Below the pieces are notes generated by a model. The model was not told the DNA's origin, searched no databases, and was given only the letters and a program-made list of their open reading frames with translations. Below, in pieces: positions 17,950 to 25,482 of a DNA stretch of 64,000 nucleotides. The translations under genes and the position numbers were made by a program. The stretch's first letter is position 1. Every line of letters starts with the position of its first letter. Origin of the DNA: Rhodoferax sp. (GTDB taxonomy: Bacteria; Pseudomonadota; Gammaproteobacteria; Burkholderiales; Burkholderiaceae_C); the NCBI RefSeq assembly GCF_018780565.1, contig NZ_JADMJN010000005.1, positions 248,001-312,000 of the forward strand, given 5' to 3'.

Positions 17950-17986
17950 GTTGCCTCTTCGGAGAGAAATTCAGGAGTAATTCATC

Positions 17987-19162
17987 ATGACCTCAGCAGT
18001 AATCGTTTCTACCGCCCGCACCCCACTCGCCAAGAGCTGGAAGGGTTCTTTCAACATGACCCACGGAGCTACCTTGGGTGGTCACGCTGTCGAGCACGCC
18101 ATCAAACGGGCCGGTATTGAAGCGGGCGAAGTTGACGACGTGCTCATGGGCTGCGCCACACCCGAAGGTGCCACAGGATCCAACATCGCACGCCAGGCCG
18201 CACTGCGCGCTGGTTGCCCTGTCACCGTATCGGGCATGACCATCAACCGTTTTTGCTCGTCTGGTTTGCAAACCATTGCAATGGCAGCACAGCGCATCAT
18301 CGCCAATGAAGGCGACATCTACGTCGCTGGCGGCGTCGAGAGCATTTCCTGCGTTCAGCAGGAGGCAAATACCCACATGTTGGCCGATCCTTGGCTGGTC
18401 AAAAACAAGCCTGAGATCTACTGGAACATGTTGCAGACAGCCGAAAACGTTGCCAAGCGCTACAACATTGGCCGCGACGCCATGGACGAGTACGGCGCCG
18501 CAAGTCAGCAGCGCGCCACAGCCGCCTTGGCCGCCGGTCTGTTCAATGACGAAATTGCCCCGATCACGGTCACCATGGGTGTTGTTGATAAAGTCATGGG
18601 CATGACCACACGCGAAGTCACGGTTAGTCAGGATGAAGGCATTCGCGCCGGCACGACCAAGGAAGGTATCACCGGCTTGCGTTCGGCTTTGCCTGGTGGC
18701 CTGATTTCGGCGGGCAATGCCAGCCAGTTTTCGGACGGTGGTGGTGCAGTGGTCGTGATGAACGAAACTCTGGCAGAGAAAAAAGGCCTCAAGCCATTGG
18801 GTCGTTTCCTTGGTTTTGCTGTGGCTGGTTGCGAGCCTGACGAGATGGGTATTGGCCCGGTGTTTGCCATTCCCAAAGTGTTGGCCCGCTTGGGTCTGAA
18901 GATCAGCGATATCGACTTGTGGGAGCTCAACGAGGCGTTCGCCGTGCAAGTTCTGTATTGCCGCGACAAACTGGGAATTCCTGCAGATCGCCTGAATGTC
19001 AATGGCGGCGCCATCGCAGTGGGACACCCTTACGGTGTGAGTGGCCAGCGTTTGACCGGCCATGCCCTGATTGAAGGCAAGCGTCGCGGTGCCAAGCGTG
19101 TTTGCGTCACCATGTGTATTGGTGGCGGCATGGGTGCGGCGGGCATTTTTGAAGTGCTGTAA
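17987..19162 (+). CDS. Acetyl-CoA acyltransferase (3-ketoacyl-CoA thiolase)
   Basis: 391 residues, full-length thiolase. The acyl-accepting Cys90 is in [15 protein letters not shown], the GHP catalytic His is in [16 protein letters not shown], and the proton-transfer Cys377 is in [13 protein letters not shown]. It cleaves 3-ketoacyl-CoA with CoA, the last step of beta-oxidation (the reverse Claisen reaction is possible in principle). CAGGAG lies about 9 bp before the ATG. It follows the bifunctional enzyme by 127 bp and ends at an intrinsic terminator. Confidence 0.95.
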   Translation: MTSAVIVSTARTPLAKSWKGSFNMTHGATLGGHAVEHAIKRAGIEAGEVDDVLMGCATPEGATGSNIARQAALRAGCPVTVSGMTINRFCSSGLQTIAMAAQRIIANEGDIYVAGGVESISCVQQEANTHMLADPWLVKNKPEIYWNMLQTAENVAKRYNIGRDAMDEYGAASQQRATAALAAGLFNDEIAPITVTMGVVDKVMGMTTREVTVSQDEGIRAGTTKEGITGLRSALPGGLISAGNASQFSDGGGAVVVMNETLAEKKGLKPLGRFLGFAVAGCEPDEMGIGPVFAIPKVLARLGLKISDIDLWELNEAFAVQVLYCRDKLGIPADRLNVNGGAIAVGHPYGVSGQRLTGHALIEGKRRGAKRVCVTMCIGGGMGAAGIFEVL

Positions 19163-19193
19163 AAATTTGCCGATTTCGGCTGGATGAACAGGG

Positions 19194-19229
19194 CTGAGCC
19201 GACTCATTTGAGCGGCTCAGTTTTTTTTT
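19194..19229 (+). terminator. Intrinsic terminator after thiolase
   Basis: Stem CTGAGCCG / CGGCTCAG around an 11-base loop, followed by nine Ts. Confidence 0.92.
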
Positions 19230-19248
19230 GCTTTGAATTCATACGACC

Positions 19249-21105
19249 ATGTCTCTACGTCCTACTCTTGATTTTTTGTTGTACCAGTGGCTCAATGCCA
19301 CGACCTTGAACGAACGTCCACGGTTCTCCGATCACTCCCGTGAGACCTTTGACGCCGTGCTGGAAACCTGCGAGCGGATTGCGCGGGAGAAATTTGCGCC
19401 ATTCAATCGTTTGGTGGATACACAGGAGCCCCATTTCGATGGCGAGAAAGTCATCCTGCCCCAGGCGACACATGATGCGGGCAAGGCTTACGCAGCGTCT
19501 GGCATGCTCAGCGCAGCGCAGGATTACGACATGGGTGGCATGCAGTTGCCTTACACGATCGAGGCTGCAGCCAACTCCTTTTTTGCCTGCGCCTCGGTCA
19601 GCATGGGAACGGGCTTGCTGACCACTGGCAACGCCAACTTGTTGATGGTGCACGGTACTCCGCTGCAAAAAGAGGTGTTTGCCAAGAACGAATTTGCCGG
19701 ACGGTTTTCGGGAACCATGTGTTTGTCGGAGCCACAGGCGGGCTCTTCGTTGAGTGATGTTGCTACACGAGCCGTACCGGATGGTGATGACTTCGCCTCC
19801 GATCCGTTGGGCCCACGCTATCGCATCAAGGGCAACAAAATGTGGATTTCTGCGGGAGAGCACGAACTCACAGAAAATATCGTTCATTTGGTACTGGCCA
19901 AGATCCCCGGACCGGATGGCAAGCTGATTCCGGGCACTCGCGGTATCTCGCTGTTCATCGTTCCCAAGAAGATGGTGAATACGGCGGGCCAGCTCACCGG
20001 CGAGCGCAACGACGTAGCCTTGGCAGGTTTGAACCATAAATTGGGTTGGCGTGGCACCACCAATACCTTGCTCAATTTTGGTGAAGGCAAGTATCCCGTG
20101 AAGAGCACGGGGGGCGGACTTGATGGGCAGGGTGCCGGTGCCGTAGGTTATCTGGTAGGCAAGCCGCATGAGGGCTTGCGGTGCATGTTTCACATGATGA
20201 ACGAGGCCCGGATCGGGATTGGTATTGCGGCCACCATGCTGGGTCTGGCTGGCTACTATGCGTCGCTGGAGTATGCCAAGAACCGGCCGCAAGGGCGTCC
20301 CGTGGGCGCCGGTGGCAAAGACGCGGCGCGGCCTCAGGTTCGGATCATCGAACATGCGGACGTCAAACGCATGTTGTTGGCACAAAAATCCTATTGCGAA
20401 GGTTCATTGGGCCTGATGCTCTACTGCGCTCGACTGGTTGACGAGCAGCACACTGCAAGCCCCGAAGCGGCGGATGATGCCCGTTTGTTGCTGGAGGTGC
20501 TTACGCCAATTGCCAAGAGTTGGCCCAGTGAATGGTGTCTGGAGGCCAACTCTCTGGCCATTCAGATCCACGGCGGATATGGCTACACCCGGGACTTCCC
20601 CGTGGAGCAGTACTGGCGCGACAACCGTCTGAACATGATTCACGAAGGGACGCACGGCATCCAGGCGGCAGACTTGCTGGGGCGCAAGGTGCTGATGGAA
20701 AACGGCCGTGGGCTGGTGCTGGTTGTGGAGCGCATCAACGCGACTGTTGATCGGGCGAAAAAGATCCCCGAACTCGCGGTACATGCTGAAGCCCTGGCCC
20801 TGGCCATGAAACAGGTGGTGGCTGCAACGCAAGCTGCATGGTCTACCGGTGAGCCGAGCGATGCATTGGCCAATGCCGTACCTTACATGCAGGCGTTTGG
20901 TCACACGGTGTTGGCCTGGATTTCACTCGATGTGGCCATGGCTGCGCTGGCCATGGACGCAGCGAAATCTTCAACTGCCACCGAAGGTCGGCTGGGTTCG
21001 GCTCGCTACTTTTTTCACTACGAATTGCCGAAAATCGGCGCGTGGCTCAAGGTCGTGGAGAGCCGTGATCAGACTTGCGCCAGCATGTCCGAAGAAGCCT
21101 TCTGA
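19249..21105 (+). CDS. Acyl-CoA dehydrogenase (large, ~600-residue type)
   Basis: 618 residues, longer than the ~380-residue short/medium-chain enzymes and like the FadE-related group with an extra C-terminal helical domain. Flavin and substrate motifs are FSGTMCLSEPQAGSSLSDVA, YRIKGNKMWISAGEHELTEN, FHMMNEARIGIGIAATMLGL and IQIHGGYGYTRDFPVEQYWR. A cluster near residues 350-356 (KDAARPQ) resembles insertions of this group. It removes two hydrogens from acyl-CoA and passes electrons to ETF; etfBA are at 55960-57642. No strong ribosome binding site is seen before the ATG at 19249, 20 bp after the terminator. Confidence 0.94.
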   Translation: MSLRPTLDFLLYQWLNATTLNERPRFSDHSRETFDAVLETCERIAREKFAPFNRLVDTQEPHFDGEKVILPQATHDAGKAYAASGMLSAAQDYDMGGMQLPYTIEAAANSFFACASVSMGTGLLTTGNANLLMVHGTPLQKEVFAKNEFAGRFSGTMCLSEPQAGSSLSDVATRAVPDGDDFASDPLGPRYRIKGNKMWISAGEHELTENIVHLVLAKIPGPDGKLIPGTRGISLFIVPKKMVNTAGQLTGERNDVALAGLNHKLGWRGTTNTLLNFGEGKYPVKSTGGGLDGQGAGAVGYLVGKPHEGLRCMFHMMNEARIGIGIAATMLGLAGYYASLEYAKNRPQGRPVGAGGKDAARPQVRIIEHADVKRMLLAQKSYCEGSLGLMLYCARLVDEQHTASPEAADDARLLLEVLTPIAKSWPSEWCLEANSLAIQIHGGYGYTRDFPVEQYWRDNRLNMIHEGTHGIQAADLLGRKVLMENGRGLVLVVERINATVDRAKKIPELAVHAEALALAMKQVVAATQAAWSTGEPSDALANAVPYMQAFGHTVLAWISLDVAMAALAMDAAKSSTATEGRLGSARYFFHYELPKIGAWLKVVESRDQTCASMSEEAF

Positions 21106-21171
21106 TATCACGCAAGAGACACGCAATTCACAAGTACACACGGCACAATCTGCCAACCTTAAGGAAACATC

Positions 21172-21963
21172 ATGACTCGTAATATTCAGCAACTTTTTGA
21201 CCTCAAAGGCAAGACGGCCCTGGTCACCGGTGGCTCACGCGGCCTGGGCCTTCAGATGGCGCACGCTCTTGGTGAAGCGGGCGCAAGAATCATGTTGAGT
21301 TCGCGCAAAGCTGAAGATCTGGAGCAGGCTACAGCCGAACTGCAGGCTGCTGGTATTGATGCACGCTGGATTGCAGCCGACTGCGGCAAGGAAGAGGATA
21401 TTCGCCGCCTGGCCGATGAAACCCTCGAACGCATGGGCAAGGTCGATATCTTGTTGAACAACGCGGGCGCCAGCTGGGGTGCGCCAGCTGAAGACCACCC
21501 GGTCGCGGCTTGGGACAAGGTGATGAATCTCAACGTGCGTGGCTATTTCATCCTGAGCCAGCACGTCGCCAAGCACAGCATGATTCCCAATGGCGGCGGA
21601 CGCATCATCAACATCGCTTCGATCGCGGGCCTCAACGGCAACCCCAAGGAGATGACCACGATTGCCTACAACACGTCCAAGGGTGCCGTGATCAACTTTA
21701 CCCGCGCGCTGGCCGCTGAATGGGGTAAATACAAAATCAATGTAAACGCAGTTTGCCCGGGGTTCTTCATGACCAAGATGGCAGAAGGCTTGATCAAGTC
21801 GATGGGCGAAGAAAACATGGCCGCCCACGCGCCGCTCAATCGCCTGGGTGACGACGAAGACCTCAAGGGCCTGACACTGCTGTACGCATCGGATGCGGGT
21901 AAACATATCACTGGCCAATGGATGGCAGTGGACGGTGGCGTGAGTGTGGTGACCGGTGGCTGA
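21172..21963 (+). CDS. SDR family oxidoreductase (3-oxoacyl/gluconate dehydrogenase-like)
   Basis: 263 residues, classical short-chain dehydrogenase. The cofactor loop is TGGSRGLGLQ (near residue 20), the structural NNAG is in LLNNAGASWG, and the active site is Ser (IASIAGLNG) with Tyr-x3-Lys (YNTSKGAV). It ends with GQWMAVDGGVSVVTGG. It probably oxidises or reduces a hydroxy/keto intermediate of the acid handled by the island. AAGGAAA lies 7 bp before the ATG. It overlaps the thioesterase gene by 8 bp if the GTG start of that gene is used. Confidence 0.93.
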   Translation: MTRNIQQLFDLKGKTALVTGGSRGLGLQMAHALGEAGARIMLSSRKAEDLEQATAELQAAGIDARWIAADCGKEEDIRRLADETLERMGKVDILLNNAGASWGAPAEDHPVAAWDKVMNLNVRGYFILSQHVAKHSMIPNGGGRIINIASIAGLNGNPKEMTTIAYNTSKGAVINFTRALAAEWGKYKINVNAVCPGFFMTKMAEGLIKSMGEENMAAHAPLNRLGDDEDLKGLTLLYASDAGKHITGQWMAVDGGVSVVTGG

Positions 21964-22435
21964 ATTACCGGCAGGAATGGGCTTTGGTTCTGGTGTTCAG
22001 ATCCCGTTCGTCAACCACCTCGGCTTTGAGTTGAAGGTGTTTGACGGCGGCTTGTCCGAGTTGTCCTACACACCCAAGCCCGAGCATCTCAATTCTTTCG
22101 CGGTTACCCATGGCGGCGCTTTGATGACCCTGCTTGACGTCACGATGGCAGTGGCCGCGCGCAGTGTGCAAAAGGACACGGGTGTTGTCACGATCGAAAT
22201 GAAGACCAGTTTTATGCAGCCAGCGCGTGGACCCTTGATCGGCAAGGGGCACTTGATGCACCGTACGGCCACGATGGCCTTTACGGAAGCCACGGTTTTT
22301 GACGAGCAGGGGCATGCCTGTGCCCACGCCACCGGCACTTTCAAATACGTCAAGCGTTTGCCAATAGGGGCGAAAAGCAGCAATGGTTTGAGCACCGCGA
22401 CCGATGCAAACACCACAGTTATTTCAACCGATTAG
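21956..22435 (+). CDS. PaaI-family hotdog thioesterase
   Basis: 159 residues. The hotdog fold is seen in FVNHLGFELKVFDGGLSELS, HLNSFAVTHGGALMTLLDVT (the HGG/D active-site helix), VVTIEMKTSFMQPARG and HATGTFKYVKR. It would hydrolyse acyl- or aryl-CoA thioesters and release CoA from dead-end intermediates. The start is uncertain: GTG 21956 overlaps the SDR by 8 bp, while ATG 21977 would give 152 residues. The overlap and lack of a gap point to coupling with the SDR. Confidence 0.9.
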   Translation: MAELPAGMGFGSGVQIPFVNHLGFELKVFDGGLSELSYTPKPEHLNSFAVTHGGALMTLLDVTMAVAARSVQKDTGVVTIEMKTSFMQPARGPLIGKGHLMHRTATMAFTEATVFDEQGHACAHATGTFKYVKRLPIGAKSSNGLSTATDANTTVISTD

Positions 22436-22455
22436 TATTATTTCAGGAGCAATTC

Positions 22456-23475
22456 ATGCCGCAGAACAAACAAATCCACCTTGACAACCGCCCTGCAGGC
22501 GAAGCCGTTGCCAGTAATTTCAAACTCGTCGTTGGCGACACACCGGCACTGCAGGATGGACAGGTACTTGTGCGTCATCATTTCCTGAGCCTGGATCCCT
22601 ACATGCGTGGTCGCATGAATGATTCCAAAAGCTACGCAGTGCCACAAGCTTTGGGTCAAACCATGGGTGGCGGTACGGTGGGCGAGATTGTTGAATCCAG
22701 GAATTCCAAATTTGCGGTGGGTGACACGGTGGTGGGCATGGGCGGCTGGCAACAGTACAGCGTAGTCGATGCAAATCAACTCGGTGCTTTGCGCAAGGTT
22801 GACACGACCCATGTTCCACTGAGCGCCTACCTGGGTGCAGTCGGTATGCCCGGCGTCACTGCGTGGTACGGTCTGGTCAAGATCATCGCGCCCGTCGCTG
22901 GTCAGACGATGGTGGTCAGTGCCGCTACGGGTGCGGTGGGCAGTGCGTTCGCAGCCCTGTCGAAAGCGCGTGGTTGCCGCACGGTGGGTATTGCCGGCGG
23001 TCCCGACAAATGCAAGTACGCGGTTGAAGAACTCGGCTTTGACGCCTGCATTGATTACAAACTGCACAAAGACGCATCTTCACTTTCCAACGCACTCAAG
23101 GAAGCCTGCCCGAATGGGATTGATGGCTATTTTGAAAATGTGGGTGGCATGGTGCTGGATGCCGTGCTCACACGCATGAACGCCTTTGGTCGCATTGCCG
23201 TCTGTGGAATGATTGCTGGCTACGATGGCGCACCGCTGCCCTTGACTTACCCTGCTCTGATCTTGACCAACCGCCTCAAGGTGGAAGGGTTCATTGTCAG
23301 CGAGCACATGGAAGTGTGGCCCGAAGCGCTCAAGGAACTGGGTACCCTGGTTGCCACTGGCAAGCTGAAGGCTCGCGAATCCATCGCCCAAGGTATCGAG
23401 GCAGCGCCTGAAGCTTTTCTGGGTTTGCTTAAAGGCAAAAATTTCGGCAAGCAACTGGTCAAGCTGATCGACTAA
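22456..23475 (+). CDS. NADP-dependent MDR oxidoreductase (CurA/leukotriene B4 dehydrogenase-like)
   Basis: 339 residues, zinc-free medium-chain reductase of the 2-alkenal/15-oxoprostaglandin reductase type. It reads LVRHHFLSLDPYMRGRMNDS at the N-terminus, YLGAVGMPGVTAWYGL, MVVSAATGAVGSAFAALSKA (cofactor loop AATGAVGS) and YFENVGGMVLDAVLTRMNAF. Such enzymes reduce C=C bonds conjugated to a carbonyl. CAGGAG lies 8 bp before the ATG. It is followed by a terminator-like hairpin. Confidence 0.92.
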   Translation: MPQNKQIHLDNRPAGEAVASNFKLVVGDTPALQDGQVLVRHHFLSLDPYMRGRMNDSKSYAVPQALGQTMGGGTVGEIVESRNSKFAVGDTVVGMGGWQQYSVVDANQLGALRKVDTTHVPLSAYLGAVGMPGVTAWYGLVKIIAPVAGQTMVVSAATGAVGSAFAALSKARGCRTVGIAGGPDKCKYAVEELGFDACIDYKLHKDASSLSNALKEACPNGIDGYFENVGGMVLDAVLTRMNAFGRIAVCGMIAGYDGAPLPLTYPALILTNRLKVEGFIVSEHMEVWPEALKELGTLVATGKLKARESIAQGIEAAPEAFLGLLKGKNFGKQLVKLID

Positions 23476-23503
23476 GTTACGCAGATTTGAGTATGTCGTG
23501 TAC

Positions 23504-23532
23504 ATCCCGGACTTGATCCGGGATCAATTTTT
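23504..23532 (+). terminator. Intrinsic terminator/attenuator placed against the GST ribosome binding site
   Basis: Perfect stem ATCCCGGA / TCCGGGAT with a 5-base loop, then CAATTTTT. The GGAGG of the next gene begins 2 bp later (23535-23539), so there is no space for a promoter between hairpin and gene. Confidence 0.8.
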
Positions 23533-23544
23533 GTGGAGGCATTT

Positions 23545-24480
23545 ATGGCTGACATCATTCTTCATCACTTCGAGAGCTCGCCGTTTTCCGAAAAAGTGCG
23601 ACTGATTCTGGGGTACAAAAACCTGGCATGGAAATCGGTTCTCATTCCGTCCCTGATGCCCAAGCCAGATGTGGTGGCGCTTACCGGGGGATACCGCAAG
23701 ACGCCATTCATGCAGATTGGTGCCGATGTTTATTGCGACACTGCTTTGATCTGCGATGTACTGGAGCACCGTCAGCCTGCTCCCGCCTTGTACCCTGAAG
23801 GTATCAAGGGCATTGCACGCATCACGGCCCAATGGGCCGATACGACCCTGTTCTGGGCCTCGATGGCCTACAACCTCAGCCCCAAGGGCGTTGCCTACAT
23901 GTTTGCGGATGCACCGCCAGAGGCTGCCAAAGCCTTTGCCGAGGACCGGGGCAAGATGTCGGCTGGTATGACCCGGCTGCGCTCGGGGGATGCTGCTGCG
24001 GCCTACAAGAGTTATTTGCGCCGTCTGGCCAATATGCTTGAGAGCAATACCTTCTTGCTGGGTGCCGCGCCCACCGTGGCAGACTTTGCCGCCTACCATC
24101 CCCTGTGGTACTCCCGGGTGCGGGTGCCGGTGATGGCGGGTATTCTGGATGCGACACCCGGTGTGCTGGCCTGGATGGACCGCATGGCGGCGCTTGGGCA
24201 TGGTCGCATGGAAAAATTCAGCTCGGCAGAGGCCATTGCCCTGGCTGCGACGTCGACACCGCTCTCCGTGGCGGATGAATCCTTTCAGGACGAACACGGC
24301 ATTCCATTGGGAAGTCGTGTCACCGTGGCGGCTGAGACCTTCGGCCCGGAAACGACCGAAGGCGAACTCGTCGCCGCCACGCGCATGCATTACACATTGC
24401 GCCGCATTGATGAACGCGCAGGAACAGTGCACGTTCATTTCCCCCGTATTGGATATGTTTTGAAAAAAGCCGAAGCCTGA
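23545..24480 (+). CDS. Glutathione S-transferase family protein with C-terminal extension
   Basis: 311 residues from ATG 23545, chosen because GGAGG sits 5 bp upstream (a GTG at 23533 overlaps that site). The N-terminal thioredoxin-like GST domain reads LHHFESSPFSEKVRLILGYK, then GGYRKTPFMQIGADVYCDTA (cis-Pro and the Asp/Thr glutathione contact). The GST helical domain spans about 90-210. The last ~80 residues, from SVADESFQDEHGIPLGSRVT onward, are beta-rich and outside the usual GST length (200-230). The role is unknown; the context suggests detoxifying or isomerising an intermediate of the island. Confidence 0.88.
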   Translation: MADIILHHFESSPFSEKVRLILGYKNLAWKSVLIPSLMPKPDVVALTGGYRKTPFMQIGADVYCDTALICDVLEHRQPAPALYPEGIKGIARITAQWADTTLFWASMAYNLSPKGVAYMFADAPPEAAKAFAEDRGKMSAGMTRLRSGDAAAAYKSYLRRLANMLESNTFLLGAAPTVADFAAYHPLWYSRVRVPVMAGILDATPGVLAWMDRMAALGHGRMEKFSSAEAIALAATSTPLSVADESFQDEHGIPLGSRVTVAAETFGPETTEGELVAATRMHYTLRRIDERAGTVHVHFPRIGYVLKKAEA

Positions 24481-24510
24481 GTTCACGGCCCGGTCACTTA
24501 GAGGAAAACT

Positions 24511-25416
24511 ATGATCACGAATTTCAAAGGTAAAACAGCTGTCCTCACTGGAGCAGGTTCAGGCTTTGGCCTGGAGTGTGCACGGATTGGTGCCAAGCTG
24601 GGCATGAACCTGGTGCTTGCGGATGTGCAGCAGGATGCGCTGGACAAGGCTGCGGCCGAGATGCAGGCCGCCGGCGCTCAGGTGCTGGCGTTCAAACTCG
24701 ACGTTTCCAAGGCCAGTGAAGTAGAGGCTTTGGGCCGTGCTGTGCAAGAGCGTTTCGGTGCGCCTCACTTTGTCTTCAACAATGCAGGGGTTGGGGCAGG
24801 GGGCCTGATCTGGGAGAGTACTGCCAAGGACTGGGAATGGGTGATTGGTGTGAACCTGATGGGCGTGGCCCACGGTCTGCGCGTCTTCACGCCGATGATG
24901 CTCGAAGCAGCCAAAAAAGACCCGGCCTACCAAGGCCATATTGTGAACACGGCCAGCATGGCTGGTTTGCTCAATGCCCCCAATATGGGCATTTACAACG
25001 CCAGCAAACACGCTGTGGTGAGTATGAGTGAAACGCTGTACCAGGACTTGGCTTTGGTCACAGATCAGATCAGTGCGTCGGTTTTGTGTCCCTTCTTCGT
25101 GTCGACCGGTATCAGCCAGAGTCACCGAAATCGTCCGGCAGATGCGGTGGCAGAGAAGCCGACCCGAAGCCAACTTATCGGACAGGCCATGAGCGACAAG
25201 GCTGTGGGTTCGGGCAAGGTCAGCGCGGCCGATGTCGCACAAAAAGTGTTTGATGCGATAGCTGCGAACCAGTTCTACATCTACAGCCATCCCAAATCCA
25301 TCGGCTCCGTACAGGTCCGACTGGAAGACATCATGCAGGCACGCAATCCAACCGACCCGTTTTCCCACAAGCCGGAACTCGGCGTGGAATTGAAGCGGGC
25401 CCTCCGCGCGGATTAG
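24511..25416 (+). CDS. SDR family oxidoreductase
   Basis: 301 residues. The cofactor loop is TGAGSGFGLE at residues ~13-22, the NNAGVGAGG motif is present, and the active site is Ser (TASMAGLL) with Tyr-x3-Lys (YNASKHAV). A longer C-terminal part (from ~200) resembles SDRs acting on bulky substrates. It is only distantly like the SDR at 21172 and not a recent duplicate. AGAGGAAA lies before the ATG. It is the last gene of the island, closed by a bidirectional terminator. Confidence 0.92.
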   Translation: MITNFKGKTAVLTGAGSGFGLECARIGAKLGMNLVLADVQQDALDKAAAEMQAAGAQVLAFKLDVSKASEVEALGRAVQERFGAPHFVFNNAGVGAGGLIWESTAKDWEWVIGVNLMGVAHGLRVFTPMMLEAAKKDPAYQGHIVNTASMAGLLNAPNMGIYNASKHAVVSMSETLYQDLALVTDQISASVLCPFFVSTGISQSHRNRPADAVAEKPTRSQLIGQAMSDKAVGSGKVSAADVAQKVFDAIAANQFYIYSHPKSIGSVQVRLEDIMQARNPTDPFSHKPELGVELKRALRAD

Positions 25417-25423
25417 ACATCCG

Positions 25424-25472
25424 AAAAAAAGGCCGCTGCCTGGATGTCAGGTAGCGGCCTTTTTGTTTTTTT
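25424..25472. terminator. Bidirectional intrinsic terminator
   Basis: Long stem AAAAAGGCCGCTGCCTG / CAGGTAGCGGCCTTTTT with one mismatch, flanked by A and T tracts. It separates the convergent SDR and GGDEF/EAL genes. Confidence 0.93.
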
Positions 25473-25482
25473 TGGGGGCGTT

